Source: Terfezia claveryi
Lineage: Eukaryota; Ascomycota; Pezizomycetes; Pezizales; Pezizaceae
DNA length: 64,000 nucleotides
Direction of reading: 5' to 3'
NCBI GenBank assembly: GCA_015179025.1
Contig: WHUX01000190.1
Span: forward strand, 1-64,000
Part shown: one piece after another, positions 25,501-36,540 of the stretch
Layout: every line of letters starts with the position of its first letter
Numbering within the stretch: position 1 is the first letter of the stretch
Translations under genes and position numbers: made by a program
The notes under the pieces: model-generated
The model's input: the letters and a program-made list of their open reading frames with translations, nothing else
Told to the model about the DNA's origin: nothing
Databases searched by the model: none

Positions 25501-26266
25501 AATTTAAAAAAGGGCGCATCCAAATGACAACCTTGCAGTATTGCCTCCCATCATACACATCTACTGTCAGGTAGCCTTGTCCCTAACCTCGTTATGCCAG
25601 AAATTCAGCTGATACACATATATTACTATCAGGGCACTTCAATATTCACGATCTCGACAGTGTCAACAGAATACATCGATGCTAGTCGTAACCATGCCCA
25701 CAACACCGGGGGCAAGTTCCTTGCGTGGTGTTACTAAGGAGGTGGATGGAATCAAAGAGAATATTCGGGATTTCAGCACAATGGAAATACTTGAAAGGCC
25801 AAGTGCTGAACGTATACTTCGGGTCCTTCCAAGATATAGCATTGCTCACTTTGCTTGTCATGGGGTTTCCTTAATCAACCCTGCGGATAGTCATCTTTTG
25901 CTTCTCAATGAGGATACAGAAGCGGTTGACAAGCTCCGTGTCAAAGATATTGCAGCATTGAAGTTACCCAAAGCTAGGCTGGCCTATCTCTCAGCGTGCA
26001 GTACTGCCGAGAGTACTTCGTCTGACCTGGTTGATGAAGTAACTCACATTGTGAGCTCCTTTCACATTGCTGGATTCAGCCATGTCATCGGGACCTTATG
26101 GCCATCAAATGATCAGGCTTGTCAGAAAATGGCAGTGGATTTCTATTCCATGCTCAGTAAGACGGATGATGTGGCACTATCTTACCGTACTGCGATTATG
26201 GGATTGATGAAAGAGAAGCCTTTTCAACCATTGTATTGGGCACCATTCATTCACTTTGGTGCCTAA
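22556..26266 (+). CDS. TPR-CHAT protein 1, 1195 aa, intact
   Basis: Three exons: 22556-22585 (exactly 10 codons, MASGIADRLL), 22647-25570 and 25633-26266. Introns are 61 and 62 nt; the last splits an Arg codon AG|G. Residues about 17-647 are fourteen tandem 45-residue TPR-like units of the type SRYxRTGxLQDLEAAI...ATPEGHPDRA..LxNLG. A conserved linker follows (RLRAASRAAKILVF, LEREDQQHILGQLSGLASLA). The CHAT domain spans about 840-1195 (GPIVVLNVTKLRSDA, IAHFACHG, AYLSACSTAE, GFSHVIGTLW, ending PFIHFGA). The likely catalytic dyad is His about 1061 and Cys about 1107. CHAT is a clan CD, caspase-like protease fold; TPRs usually sense or scaffold. There is no N-terminal effector domain and no membrane segment. 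It is 1.3 kb upstream of a close paralogue on the same strand. The function in fungi is not established. Confidence 0.93.
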
Positions 26267-27600
26267 CAGGTAGAAGGTAGACCTAAGCAACGTAGGCCTA
26301 AGCAACCTTAAACGGCAGTATTTTTATCACCTAGAGTTCTAGGCCTCAAGATTGTAAGTGGCTATGTGGAGGAAAAGGCCTTTTTTCTATTAGTCAATCA
26401 TTAATTACCCGCTATTTAGCATATGATCGGGATAAATGGCTGTCTATATCATAGCGCCCCTAGGTTTTTCGGCTTGTCCATTGTTTGATTTCTTATATTT
26501 CATCTTGTCCCATCCTAGTCTGGCTTGGTCCCATCCCTCATTTTTCAAAGGTCAGGATAATCGAGAAAATTGTAGCAAAGGGCTTGGACGTTCCAGGTCG
26601 GGTTTAGCGGACGCCGGAGGGGGGTCTGGCTTATCTTTTATAGTGGGTTTTGGGAGGTTAATTTCTCTTTTTGGTTTATGCTCGCTGTTTTGGGGGGCAT
26701 CTGGCTATGTACGTAGATACGGGGCTGGGAAAAGCCTAGGGGTGGGATAATCCGGTCGAGAAGCCCACTCGGAGGTGCGCTACTGGTAATTTCAATACGA
26801 GTGACTTATCCAAAAAAAAAAAACATATATATATATATATTTTTTTTTGTTTTTCAAATATCGCAATGGCGCAAGGCGTCCCCGCGTGCAAGGCTTCCCG
26901 AAGACAAGGCACAAGACAACCCAGGCAAGCCTAACGAGGTTCCCAGTTTACGTGTAACGTCACAACCCAACCGTTTACTCTGATAGGCCTACAGAATTGA
27001 AGCTCCGCCATCATTGTATCCCGGTTGGGTGAGGCTTAGCTGGTTGCACGACCCGGTGAGGCTATGGAGGTTAGAATACGGAAAGATGTGAAAGTGTCAC
27101 CTGCACTGCCACCACAATGCGAGCAAGCAACAGGGGTAATATATTCCCAACGCGACCGATACGTATACGTGATTGTGAATGCTGGCCCAACTCTATGTGA
27201 GTCGAAATAGGTAGGTATGCCGCAACTCTGTTGGACGTATTCCTTGGGGAAGATTTTGCATAGTGTCTCATTTTATGTTGCGGGACTATGCATGGCCGTG
27301 TCTGGGTGGAGATGGTGACTGCGCTTGTCGCAGTAGAGATATAAAATAGGTCCAACCTTACCACACATTACCTGCAATCATGATTCACGACAATCAGTGT
27401 TAAGAAATAACACAAGGTCCCCTGTGCAAAGCCAGCTGAATTTTGTCTACTCTCAAATATTGATTGTATCAGCAAAGTATATGTTTTCACCTAACCGAGG
27501 CAATCTCAGTTGAAGTTTGAAAGAGCCAGCTAATCATTTAAAATATTCAATCCAGATCTCACGACAAACACTACCAAGTTTATCGCATTGAAGTAAGAGG
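26267..27600. other. Spacer between the two TPR-CHAT genes
   Basis: No gene is supported. There is an A12 run, an (AT)n run and a T run at about 26812-26850. The last 250 bp share short blocks (for example caatctcagttg, gtatcagcaa) with the region upstream of TPR-CHAT 1, suggesting that the promoters were duplicated with the genes. Confidence 0.5.
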
Positions 27601-30600
27601 ATGGCTTGTGATAAGGGGGATCAGTCATCAGTACGTATGCATATTTACTAGTTGCCCCATAAATTATTTATGACTTGATCTGATACATTCATGGAATCAT
27701 GATGACAGAAGATGAAGTTGCGGCTCTTGGAGGCTGCCATCAGGCAAGCACAGAGAGCAGTTGAAGCAAAGCCAGAAGGTCACCCGACCCGACCACGGAG
27801 TTTGATGATTCTTGGGAATCATCTAAACAGCCGGTATAGACAAACTGGAAATATGCAAGACTTGGAGGCCGCTATTGCCCGAACAGAGGAAGCGGTGCAG
27901 GCTACACCAGAAGATCACCCTGACCGGAGAGGATGGTTGAACAATCTTGGAAACCGTTTAAGCAGCCGGTATGAGCAAACGGGAAACCTGCAGGACTTGG
28001 AGGCAGTCATAGCCCGATTAGAAGGGGCAGTACAAGTAACACCAGGGGATCATCCGGAGCTACCAGCACTGTTGAAAAATATTGCAAGGCATTTAAGAAT
28101 TCGGTATGATCGGACTGGGAATCTTAAAGACTTGGAGGACGCCAGCGCACAATCAGAGGCGGCAGTACAGGCAACAACAGACGATCACTCTAACCCAGAG
28201 GCAGAGGTGAAGAGACACCAGTATGATCGGACAAAGAATATGCAGGACTTAGAGTCCGCAATCACACGATTGGTACGGGGAATAGAGCCAAGGGCAGAGA
28301 ATCAATCTGCCCTGGTAGACCTATGGCTTGGGTGGTATACAAGCGACCTGTATGAACCAATTGAAGACCTTCTAGATTTAGAGGTCGAAATCGCCCGATT
28401 GGAGGCAGCAATACATGAAGCACCACACAATCACCCCTCGAGAGCAGGATGGTTGAACACTCTTGGACTCCATTTGGGCAGCCGATATGAACAAAGTGGA
28501 AATCTGCAAGATTTGGAGGCCGCTATCGCCCGATTAGAGGAGGGAGTACAGGCGACATCAGAGGGTCACCCAAAGCAAGCAGGTCGCTTGGGCAACCTCG
28601 GGGCCCATTTAGGCAACAGATACAAAAGAACTGGAGATCTCCAGGACTTGGAGGCAGCCATTGCGCTATCACAGGCCGCAGTCGAGAGAACACCAGAGGG
28701 TGTTCCTGAGCGAGCACACACTTTGAATAGCCTTGGGAACCATTTATTCAGCCGCTATGAGCGAACTGGAAATCTGCAAGATTTGGAGGCCGCCATTGTT
28801 CGAATTCAAGAATCACTGCAGGCAACACCAGAGGAAAACCCTCATCGAGCAACCCGGCTGAGCAATCTTGGGACCCTTTTATGCAGCCGATATGAACGAA
28901 CTGGGAACCTGCAAGACTTGGAGGGTGGCATCGCTCAAACGGAGGAAGCAGTGCGGAAAACCCCAGAGGATCACCCTGACCGAGCGTCCCGGTTGGGCAA
29001 TCTTGGGGAAAATTTAAGCATTCGATATAAACGAACTGGAATCCTGCAAGACTTGGAGAGTTGCATCGCTCGGTCGGAGGAAGCAGTGCGGGCAACACCA
29101 AAAGGTCACCCTGACCGAGCATCCTTGTTGAGCAATCTTGGGGTCTTTTTAATCATGCGATATGAACGAACTGAAAATCGGCAAAACTTGAGGGCCGCCA
29201 TTGCGCGAACGGAGGAAGCAGTGCGGGAAACCCCAGAGGATCACCCTGACCGAGCATCCCGGTTGGGCAATCTTGGGACCCATTTAGGCAGACGATATGA
29301 CCGAACTGGAATCCCGCAAGACTTGGAGACCGCCATAACTCTATCACAGGAAGCGTTGCAGGCAACACCAGACGGTCACCCTCAACGAGCATACTGGTTG
29401 AATAATCTTGGAAGCCATTTAAGCAATCGATATAAACTAACTGGGAATCTGCAAGACTCGGAGACCGCCAATGCACGAGCGGAGGAAGCACTGCAGGAAA
29501 TACCAGAGGATCACCCTGATCGAGCAAATATGTGGAGCAATCTTGGGGAACATCTAATCAGCCGATATGAAGGAACTGGAAATCCGCAGGACTTGAAGGC
29601 AGCGCTAGCTGCAAAGCTCGCAGCCTGGGGTCTTACATTCATACGAATACGAGCAGCTTTACGCGCTGCAGATATGTTGGTCTTTGACCCCTTGGTCAAA
29701 GATTTGCCAACAGCGTGTACCCTGTTACAGGATGTCATGCAACTACTGCCTCTAGTTACTCCAAGGTCGTTAGGCCGAGAAGATCAGCAACACATTTTAG
29801 GGTATCTCACTGGTTTAGCCTCTCTGGCTGCTTCTGTATGTTTTGAGGTCGGAGAGTCACCATTGGAAGCATTACGGTTACAAGAGTTAGGCCGAAGTGT
29901 GACAAATAGCCAGCTTCTAGACTACCGGAGTGACATATCAGATTTGATGAAGAATTACCCAACTTTGGCTGAAGAATTTGGTTCCTTACGTGAAGAGCTA
30001 GATTCACCTTTTGGGATTTCTTCCATAGGATCCCCCGATATGTCAATTAAACAATGCCTAAAAGCTCAGCAATCTACAATCCGAAGAAGAAATAAAGTTG
30101 TGCAAGACCTTGATCACACACTGATGCAAATTCGTCAGAAACCAGGATTCGAAAACTTCTTACGTTCAGAATCTGAGGCGTTTTACCTGTCAGCAGCGCA
30201 CGAAGGACCAATTGTAGTCTTGAACGTCACAAAACTTCGGAGTGATGCCATCCTCATTACAAAAGCAGCAGTGAAAAGCATTGCTTTGCAAAATCTTTCT
30301 CATGCTTCAATGGTTAAGCATTGCGTATGGAGAACTAGTGACAACGAAGTCATGAGGAGGTTGCTAGAATGGTTGTGGAAGGGTGCTGTGCAACCAGTAC
30401 TAAGCGAACTAGGATTTTACCCTAAGAAAATTTACCCCTTGCCTCGGATCTGGTGGATTGGGGTAGGTTTGATGGTAAATGCACCAATTCATGCAGCTGC
30501 AAAATTTAAAAAAGGGCGCATTCAGATGACAACCCTTCAATATTGCCTTCCTTCATACACATCCACTTTCAGGTATATAGTCTCGCCCCTACCTAGCATT

Positions 30601-31334
30601 ATCATATCATCACTACTGTAGCTGATACTGATACTACATACATGATACTAATACTATATAACAACAGATCACTTCAATTTTCACGAACCCGAAAATTACA
30701 TTGCCAGCAGGATTCATCGAATTCATCGACACTACTAGTGACCATGCCTACAACGCCAGGAGCAAGATCTTTAGCTGGTGTCACTGAGGAGATGAATGGG
30801 ATCAAAGAGAGTCTTCGGCATTTCAGCAGAGTGGAGACACTCGAAAGGCCATGTGCTGAACGTGTACTTCAGGCGCTTCCAAATTATAGTATCGCTCACT
30901 TTGCTTGCCATGGGCTTTCAGATTTCAATCCTGCAAACAGTCACCTTTTACTTCTGAAGGAATCCACCCCGCATGGTCACCGAATGGAAGAGCTTGACAG
31001 GTTACGTGTCAACGATATTGCAGCGCTGAAGTTACCCAAAGCGAGGTTAGCCTATCTCTCAGCGTGCAGTACTGCCGAAAGTCCTTCTGAAAGGCTTAGT
31101 GATGAAGCAACCCACATTGTGAGCTCCTTCCACATTGCTGGATTCAGCCATGTCATCGGGACATTATGGCGAACAAATGATCAGGCTTGTCAGAAGATGG
31201 CGGTAGATTTCTATTCCATGCTCAGTAAGACGGATGATGTAGCAGTATCTTACCGTTTTGCAATTATGGGATTGATGAAAGAGAAGCCTATGCAACCGTT
31301 GTATTGGGCACCATTCATTCACTTTGGTGCGTAA
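27601..31334 (+). CDS. TPR-CHAT protein 2, 1186 aa, intact
   Basis: The architecture matches TPR-CHAT 1. Exons are 27601-27630 (10 codons, MACDKGDQSS), 27709-30572 and 30668-31334; introns are 78 and 95 nt, in the same phases as in gene 1. Starting at the later ATG 27712 is possible, but the upstream exon has gtacgt/cag sites and an exact positional match in gene 1. About fourteen 45-residue units are present, with two degenerate ones (units 4-5; unit 4 is shortened). The linker and CHAT domain follow: IAHFACHG with His about 1046, AYLSACSTAE with Cys about 1098, ending PFIHFGA. Some units are nearly identical in DNA (28942-29007 against 29212-29277), a sign of recent repeat exchange. The N-terminal repeats differ much more from gene 1 than the CHAT part does, consistent with variable sensing over a constant catalytic module. 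Confidence 0.92.
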
Positions 31335-32109
31335 TAGGGATATGTACTATATATGCATGATTCTGGTCGCAGGATTAGATGGGAGTGGAGGGGAAGGTCA
31401 TGTATTTAAAATTTTGGTTGCTCACCACTCGCTCCCTGACGGGAATAGGGCGAAGACTTATTTTTATATACCTTCCGCACGCTTTGATTATCACTCTTCT
31501 GCTAATGCTCTAATATGCCGCTTAATGTAAACAAAGTGAAAGCTTCAAATGGTCCTAATCTTACTTTACCTATGTCAGGTTTTCTCTTTATTTAAATAAT
31601 CAATTACTCATATACTGAGCAAACGCGGGGGGGGGGGGGGGTGAGATTCATTTGTTCGTCGTGGTGAGTTCGTTGCTGTGCGTATACCTCTAGCACAGTA
31701 CGAGCTATGTGATGTCTGAACAGAGAGACATATGCGCGAGTGGGGCGTGCTCCAGATAATATTTGATTGGCCGGGTAGGTGGAGCAAGTGATCACGCCAT
31801 CCCCGGCTAAGGATGTCCGACATGCATTTGCAAAAGCAACTAAGTCAGAGGTATCCGTAGATTCAACATCAATAATCTGGTGAGCATTGGCCTCTCGCAT
31901 GGTAGGTAGGATAGCGTATCATTTACGCGTCAATAACACAACATCCTCACAATTTCCTCTCTAGCACATATCGTATAGAAAATATCTATAACTCATATAC
32001 ACATAATCCACTCTATATGTATTCATTATACATATATCAACATGTACCTTTACATTATTACCATCTCTTGACTACCCACGTAGTTAGTCGGATAACCACC
32101 ACCACTACC
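31335..32109. other. Intergenic with G17 tract
   Basis: A run of about 17 G occurs near 31626-31643. A minus-strand frame (31604-31900) includes MSDILSRGW-encoding DNA whose 27-bp core recurs inverted at 33246-33273. No gene is supported. Confidence 0.4.
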
Positions 32110-32466
32110 ATGACCAGCACCACCCCTATTGCTATTGATCTGATACGGTCAGTAGATCGCCAACTTCTTGCGGATGAACTAGATCGCCAAATTCTAGCCG
32201 AGGAAATTGATCCGAGTTGCGAAGTTCTGGCGGCGAGAAAGAAGGAACGGGTCTCGCAATATTGCGATAACAAATTGGCCTATGTTCTAGCTACAAAGCA
32301 AAAACAACTAGACCATCTGCTTTGCTACTACCAACTTACTCATAACAAGAAAGTTAGGTGGGCGGATGGTTGTGTCGACTCTGATTTGGGGTCAACAGCT
32401 GATACAGAGCTTGATACGATACCTGATTCGGTGTATTCGTGGGACTACTGGAATTCGCGGTGGTAG
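32110..32466 (+). CDS. Small charged hypothetical protein, 118 aa
   Basis: An ATG at 32110 (MTSTTPIAIDLIRSVDRQLL) follows a repetitive accacc leader. An alternative in-frame ATG at 32017 would add 31 residues. The product is helical and charged in the first two thirds (LADELDRQILAEEID, AARKKERVSQY, ATKQKQLDHLLCYY), with an acidic C-terminus ending YSWDYWNSRW. No family is recognised. It sits 0.8 kb after TPR-CHAT 2 on the same strand. It could be a real small coiled-coil protein or chance; codon use is not decisive. Confidence 0.35.
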   Translation: MTSTTPIAIDLIRSVDRQLLADELDRQILAEEIDPSCEVLAARKKERVSQYCDNKLAYVLATKQKQLDHLLCYYQLTHNKKVRWADGCVDSDLGSTADTELDTIPDSVYSWDYWNSRW

Positions 32467-34539
32467 GTATGAGAGGTTGTGCAACCAGACTAGAGCAGGC
32501 ATTCACGGTTACAATCCTGCTCCACTGCAGCCATATTACTCAAATATGCAAGCACCACCACCATAGGCCAAACAGCCGCCCCAAGCAAGGATTCGCTTAG
32601 GTTTCGGTCTAATGGTCCTTTTAATAATTAGTGGGAGGCCTGGGTTTGGGAGAGAGGCTAAGGGGTTCATAGCGGGAGGGAGGGCTGGCGGAGGAAGGGA
32701 GGGCTACGGGGTTTCCTGGCTGGAGAGGTTTGCGGCGGGGGGTTCATGGCGGGAGGGACGGCTGGCGGCGGGAGGGTTGTTTTCTTTTGTATGCTTGTGT
32801 TTTGCTTTATATTACTTTTCCTATCTTTGCTCTTATATACTGGCCAGGCTCCTTGGGTGATAAAAGTAAGTACCTCACTCCACTTCCTTATTCCTTAGTT
32901 ACTATAGATGCTAACCAACCTACTTACCATATAGGCAGCCGCAGCAGCGAACTTTGGCTTTAGCCTATTAGGTAGTATCTATTCTCTATCTATTATCATG
33001 TATATCTATTCTATATCTATTATTATGTACAAAATATAAAATATGGAGAACTACAATCCTTCCGGCACATTTAAGTCCAAATCCGCTAAAGGCTTGCGTT
33101 TTGGAGGAGACTTTGCCTCTGGAGGACACTTGCGTTTTGAAGGCATGATTGTGGTATGTATTCACGCGGTATGTATCTACAAAAACCAGCAACGTGATCA
33201 TAACATAACCTATATGTATTCATAGAGTCTCGATCAGACCCTTATAATGTCGGACATTCTTAGCCGGGGATGGGGTATGACTAGTCGGGGATCCCAAAGC
33301 CGACAACTGATTGGATTAAGGTAATGCAGTGGGTGAGTAAGGAACAATGTAACGAATCCATGCAATATAAGGGATGCATATCAGCTGCGGTCTTACTGCT
33401 ACGGGAGAACCACCAAAAAAGAGTAAGATCTTTGACAAGTTCGACGATCACCAAGAAACAGGCAGGGATGAGGGCGAGGAATTGCTATGGGGAATTTCAT
33501 ATGTCTCGAAATTGCATGTTTAGTTACTGAGAAAGCGGGTTAGGGATAGCCCCGGAGATGTGACTGGGTTATCTTTAGAGATACAGTCCCTTGTCATAGG
33601 CTAGAATAGGTTGAATACGGTTACTGATTAGCAAAGAGAGAAAAAGTCAGATGAATCCAGTATTGGAAGCCCACGATGTATTAAATATCACCTTGGATAG
33701 TAAGAAAGATATTATGCTCAGCCACTATGAGGCAAGGAGGGGAACAGCGGAGAACAGACACCACAAACATCGCACACGTAAGGCAAAGACAGTATGGGAG
33801 GTTACGCAGCTCCCATAGGGAGCAAAGAGGCAGGTGATAAACCTATCCATACTCATATATGGAGCAGAGCTGAATTGGCAATCCAGCGAGCAGCAGTGAA
33901 AACTAGCGGTAGAGGTCGCAAGGTGGGTGGTGGGAGTTTACAGGGGGAGGTAGAAAGGGAAGGTAGCGGAGATCACGGGCATTATCGAGCTGGAGGAGGC
34001 GATGTACTGTTGGTGGAACAGTATAGGAAATATCGTGAGAGAACCTCGCACTGCTAGACTTAAACAATGATAGGATTTACCCCAAGATGGAGAAACACAC
34101 CTTGCGAAAAGGGTGGCATTGCATGGGACTAGATTGGACCAGATATACACTTGAATGGGTTAGGACGAAGGGGTTTTCGAATGTGATAAAGATTGTTGAA
34201 GGGTATGAATGTCGACTGGATCTTTGTAATTAATCGAACCAGCGAATACTTACACACCTGGACGATCAGATCAATCATTTTCACTCTCATGATAGCGCAT
34301 AACGCCGAAATACCTCCACAAAGACCCTGTCCCGTGCATCGTCATCGTTGTAGTATTTTTGTGAGGTCGTTACATCAGGGGGAATGACCGTGGTCCGAAT
34401 TGGGAAACCAGAGGACCGATTGGGTAGCCATTACTCTGATTAGAGCCCTAGTATCTTGGATAACATTGTTGGAGATCTACAGGGAGAATGAATGCATATG
34501 CAACCCTAGATTGGCTCACGTGGTTATATGCTTCACCAT
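32467..34539. other. Intergenic, no gene supported
   Basis: It includes a partly repeated GC-rich block (ggttcatagcgggagggagg at 32664 and a diverged copy at 32741) and the 33246-33273 inverted copy of the 31797-31823 sequence. Nothing else is recognisable. Confidence 0.4.
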
Positions 34540-35330
34540 GTTTTTTTTCAATTTTTTTTTTAAACAAATGCACTTACTCAAATGCTGTCCCAAATCATGA
34601 TAAGCCAACCGGAAAGCTGGGTAGATTCAGGACAAGGCAAGAGTTAATCTGCCAGGTCCGGCGGGTATGTACATGGTCAAAATGCGAGTGAATAACGGTC
34701 GCATGAATAGAACGGAATATCAACATCAAAGCAACGTGAGAAGCGCACTCGGATAAAAAGGAAAAGCAAATAACAACAATACGATGTGTAAGCAAAACAG
34801 AAAACGCTCTCGCGAAGTGATATGACTAGGGAAGGAGATTCGTGACGTAGATCTCGCATAGGGAATGAAAGGGAAAGCCTAATTAAGACCATTCTGTCCT
34901 TCCGGAGAGGCGTTTCTATAACAAAGAGCAAAAGGTCTCCATTGCATCCCCACTCTTCTTCTTCGTCCTCCTCCTGGATTCAGATGGGTCGATTTAGGTC
35001 CTTCCAATCTTGGGAGTCTGCTCTAAAGGTGTCGAGGGCGGGGCAGTGGAAGGTGATATGATTACCGTCCTCGGTGTGAATGCAAGCGCCGCATGTGCTG
35101 GTCGAGATGCAATGGAGCCAGTACCGGTAGCCTTCCTTCGGTGTGTTGCTGCAATAGATACCTACTACATATCCCGGACAAGCGCCTATTAACGAAAGGG
35201 ATGGGGCTAACGAACACCCCTGTAGCCAAGCATCTCCAGGAGCTTGAAGTTTATGCCATAACGTTGGAAACAACTACGCTCTACAAGATGGTTGCCCTCA
35301 CATCTTGGCAAAATTTACTTCATGCCAAAT
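34540..35330 (-). mobile_element. 5'-truncated Tad-like LINE, 3' end with RNase H tail
   Basis: On the minus strand a C-terminal LINE ORF (34980-35273) carries the zinc-finger-like CGACIHTEDGNHITFHCP found at the end of Tad-type ORF2. It stops at RPI; the following codons (QEEDEEEEW) match the continuation HPIWIEEEEEDNW of the copy at 47.4 kb. The stop is therefore a Trp to TGA change. The 3' untranslated part contains the family-specific block at about 34600-34665, and the element ends in A-rich sequence (T-rich on the plus strand, 34541-34562). Confidence 0.75.
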
Positions 35331-36540
35331 AATACACCTTCTAATATGACCTCGAGCCCCGATGACCCCCCTTTTCCCCTCTATCCTACCCTTAGGTCGA
35401 GCAACCTGCCAACAAGTGAATAGATACTACAGAGAGCTCAACTAAGGGTCTATATCTATATTAGAATAGCTCTTGTAGCAGAAGCCTAAGATATAGTGCT
35501 AGGGTATGGTCGGAACGGGAGGCACCTATCTCTGAAAAATAAGTAATTCCGAGAATTCTTATTTAATTAACAAATTCATCCCTACTTATGCTCCACTCAA
35601 ACCACCTCCTTCCGAAGCCACCTTCCTGGCATCCTCAACTACTATAGTAAGGTCTCCAATAGAACTAGAAGCACTGATACCTCCCCTCTTGGGCTTCAAT
35701 ATTCCCTTCGGGGGGGGGGGGTGTCAATAAGCCGGAACAAGCTTCTCATCATAGCTCCTGCTATATCATGAATAGTTGCTGGAGACGCTTGGCTACACGG
35801 GTGTTCGTTAGCCCATCTGTTCGTATATAGGTACTAGAGGGTATGTACTATCCAGCTTCACCTGTGTCGCATCTTAACTAAGCCACCATATCATACATGA
35901 CAAACCCAGCTGACCTCGATGTCTCCGCCTACGACTACTCCAAGTTCTGCATCAAACCTGCTCCTCAGGCCTAAATCTACCCTCCAGCTCCTCCGGAACC
36001 GGGAAATGTTTTTGGGGGATGCCCCCAACGTCTCCCCCATGCCAAAGCAAACTCCGCCTGATAGCAAACCAAAGAGTAGATACATATGTCGATTACCTGT
36101 GTCTGTCGTGAAACTGGTTGGCGCCATGAACGCACCGGTTTTTATTCCTATGTAGCTGATAGCAAACGGAGACGATGAATCAACAAGAGTGGAGTGTTTG
36201 CGAGTTGTAGAGTCGGAGTGATGAAAGAGACTCATGGGTTGGGTGAAGAGAGTGTGGGGGTGAAAAATGAAGGGTAACGAACGCTTCCCAGTGATGGTTC
36301 GTACATGTGTATGTTATGCACCGTGCCAATTGTTGCGGCATATTTGCCAAGCGAGTGTTTAATGCAACAGTTCCTTTGTGAGGTGTAGGTTAGAGAACCC
36401 AGCTGAATAGCGTAGCAAGTCGCAACTCACACTTATAGAAGTTTCAAGGGCCCGCATAAGTATTACGCGTACGGTATCGTAAAAATGCTATTCGTGTTAC
36501 AATCAACACATAGATTTGTCTCTGAAAACAGGATTGCCCT
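35331..36540. other. Intergenic, weak minus-strand ORF only
   Basis: A 114-codon minus-strand frame (35891-36235) begins with ATG and has one hydrophobic stretch (MYLLFGLLSGGVCFGM). It has no recognisable domain, and I cannot distinguish it from chance. A G run lies near 35709. Confidence 0.3.
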
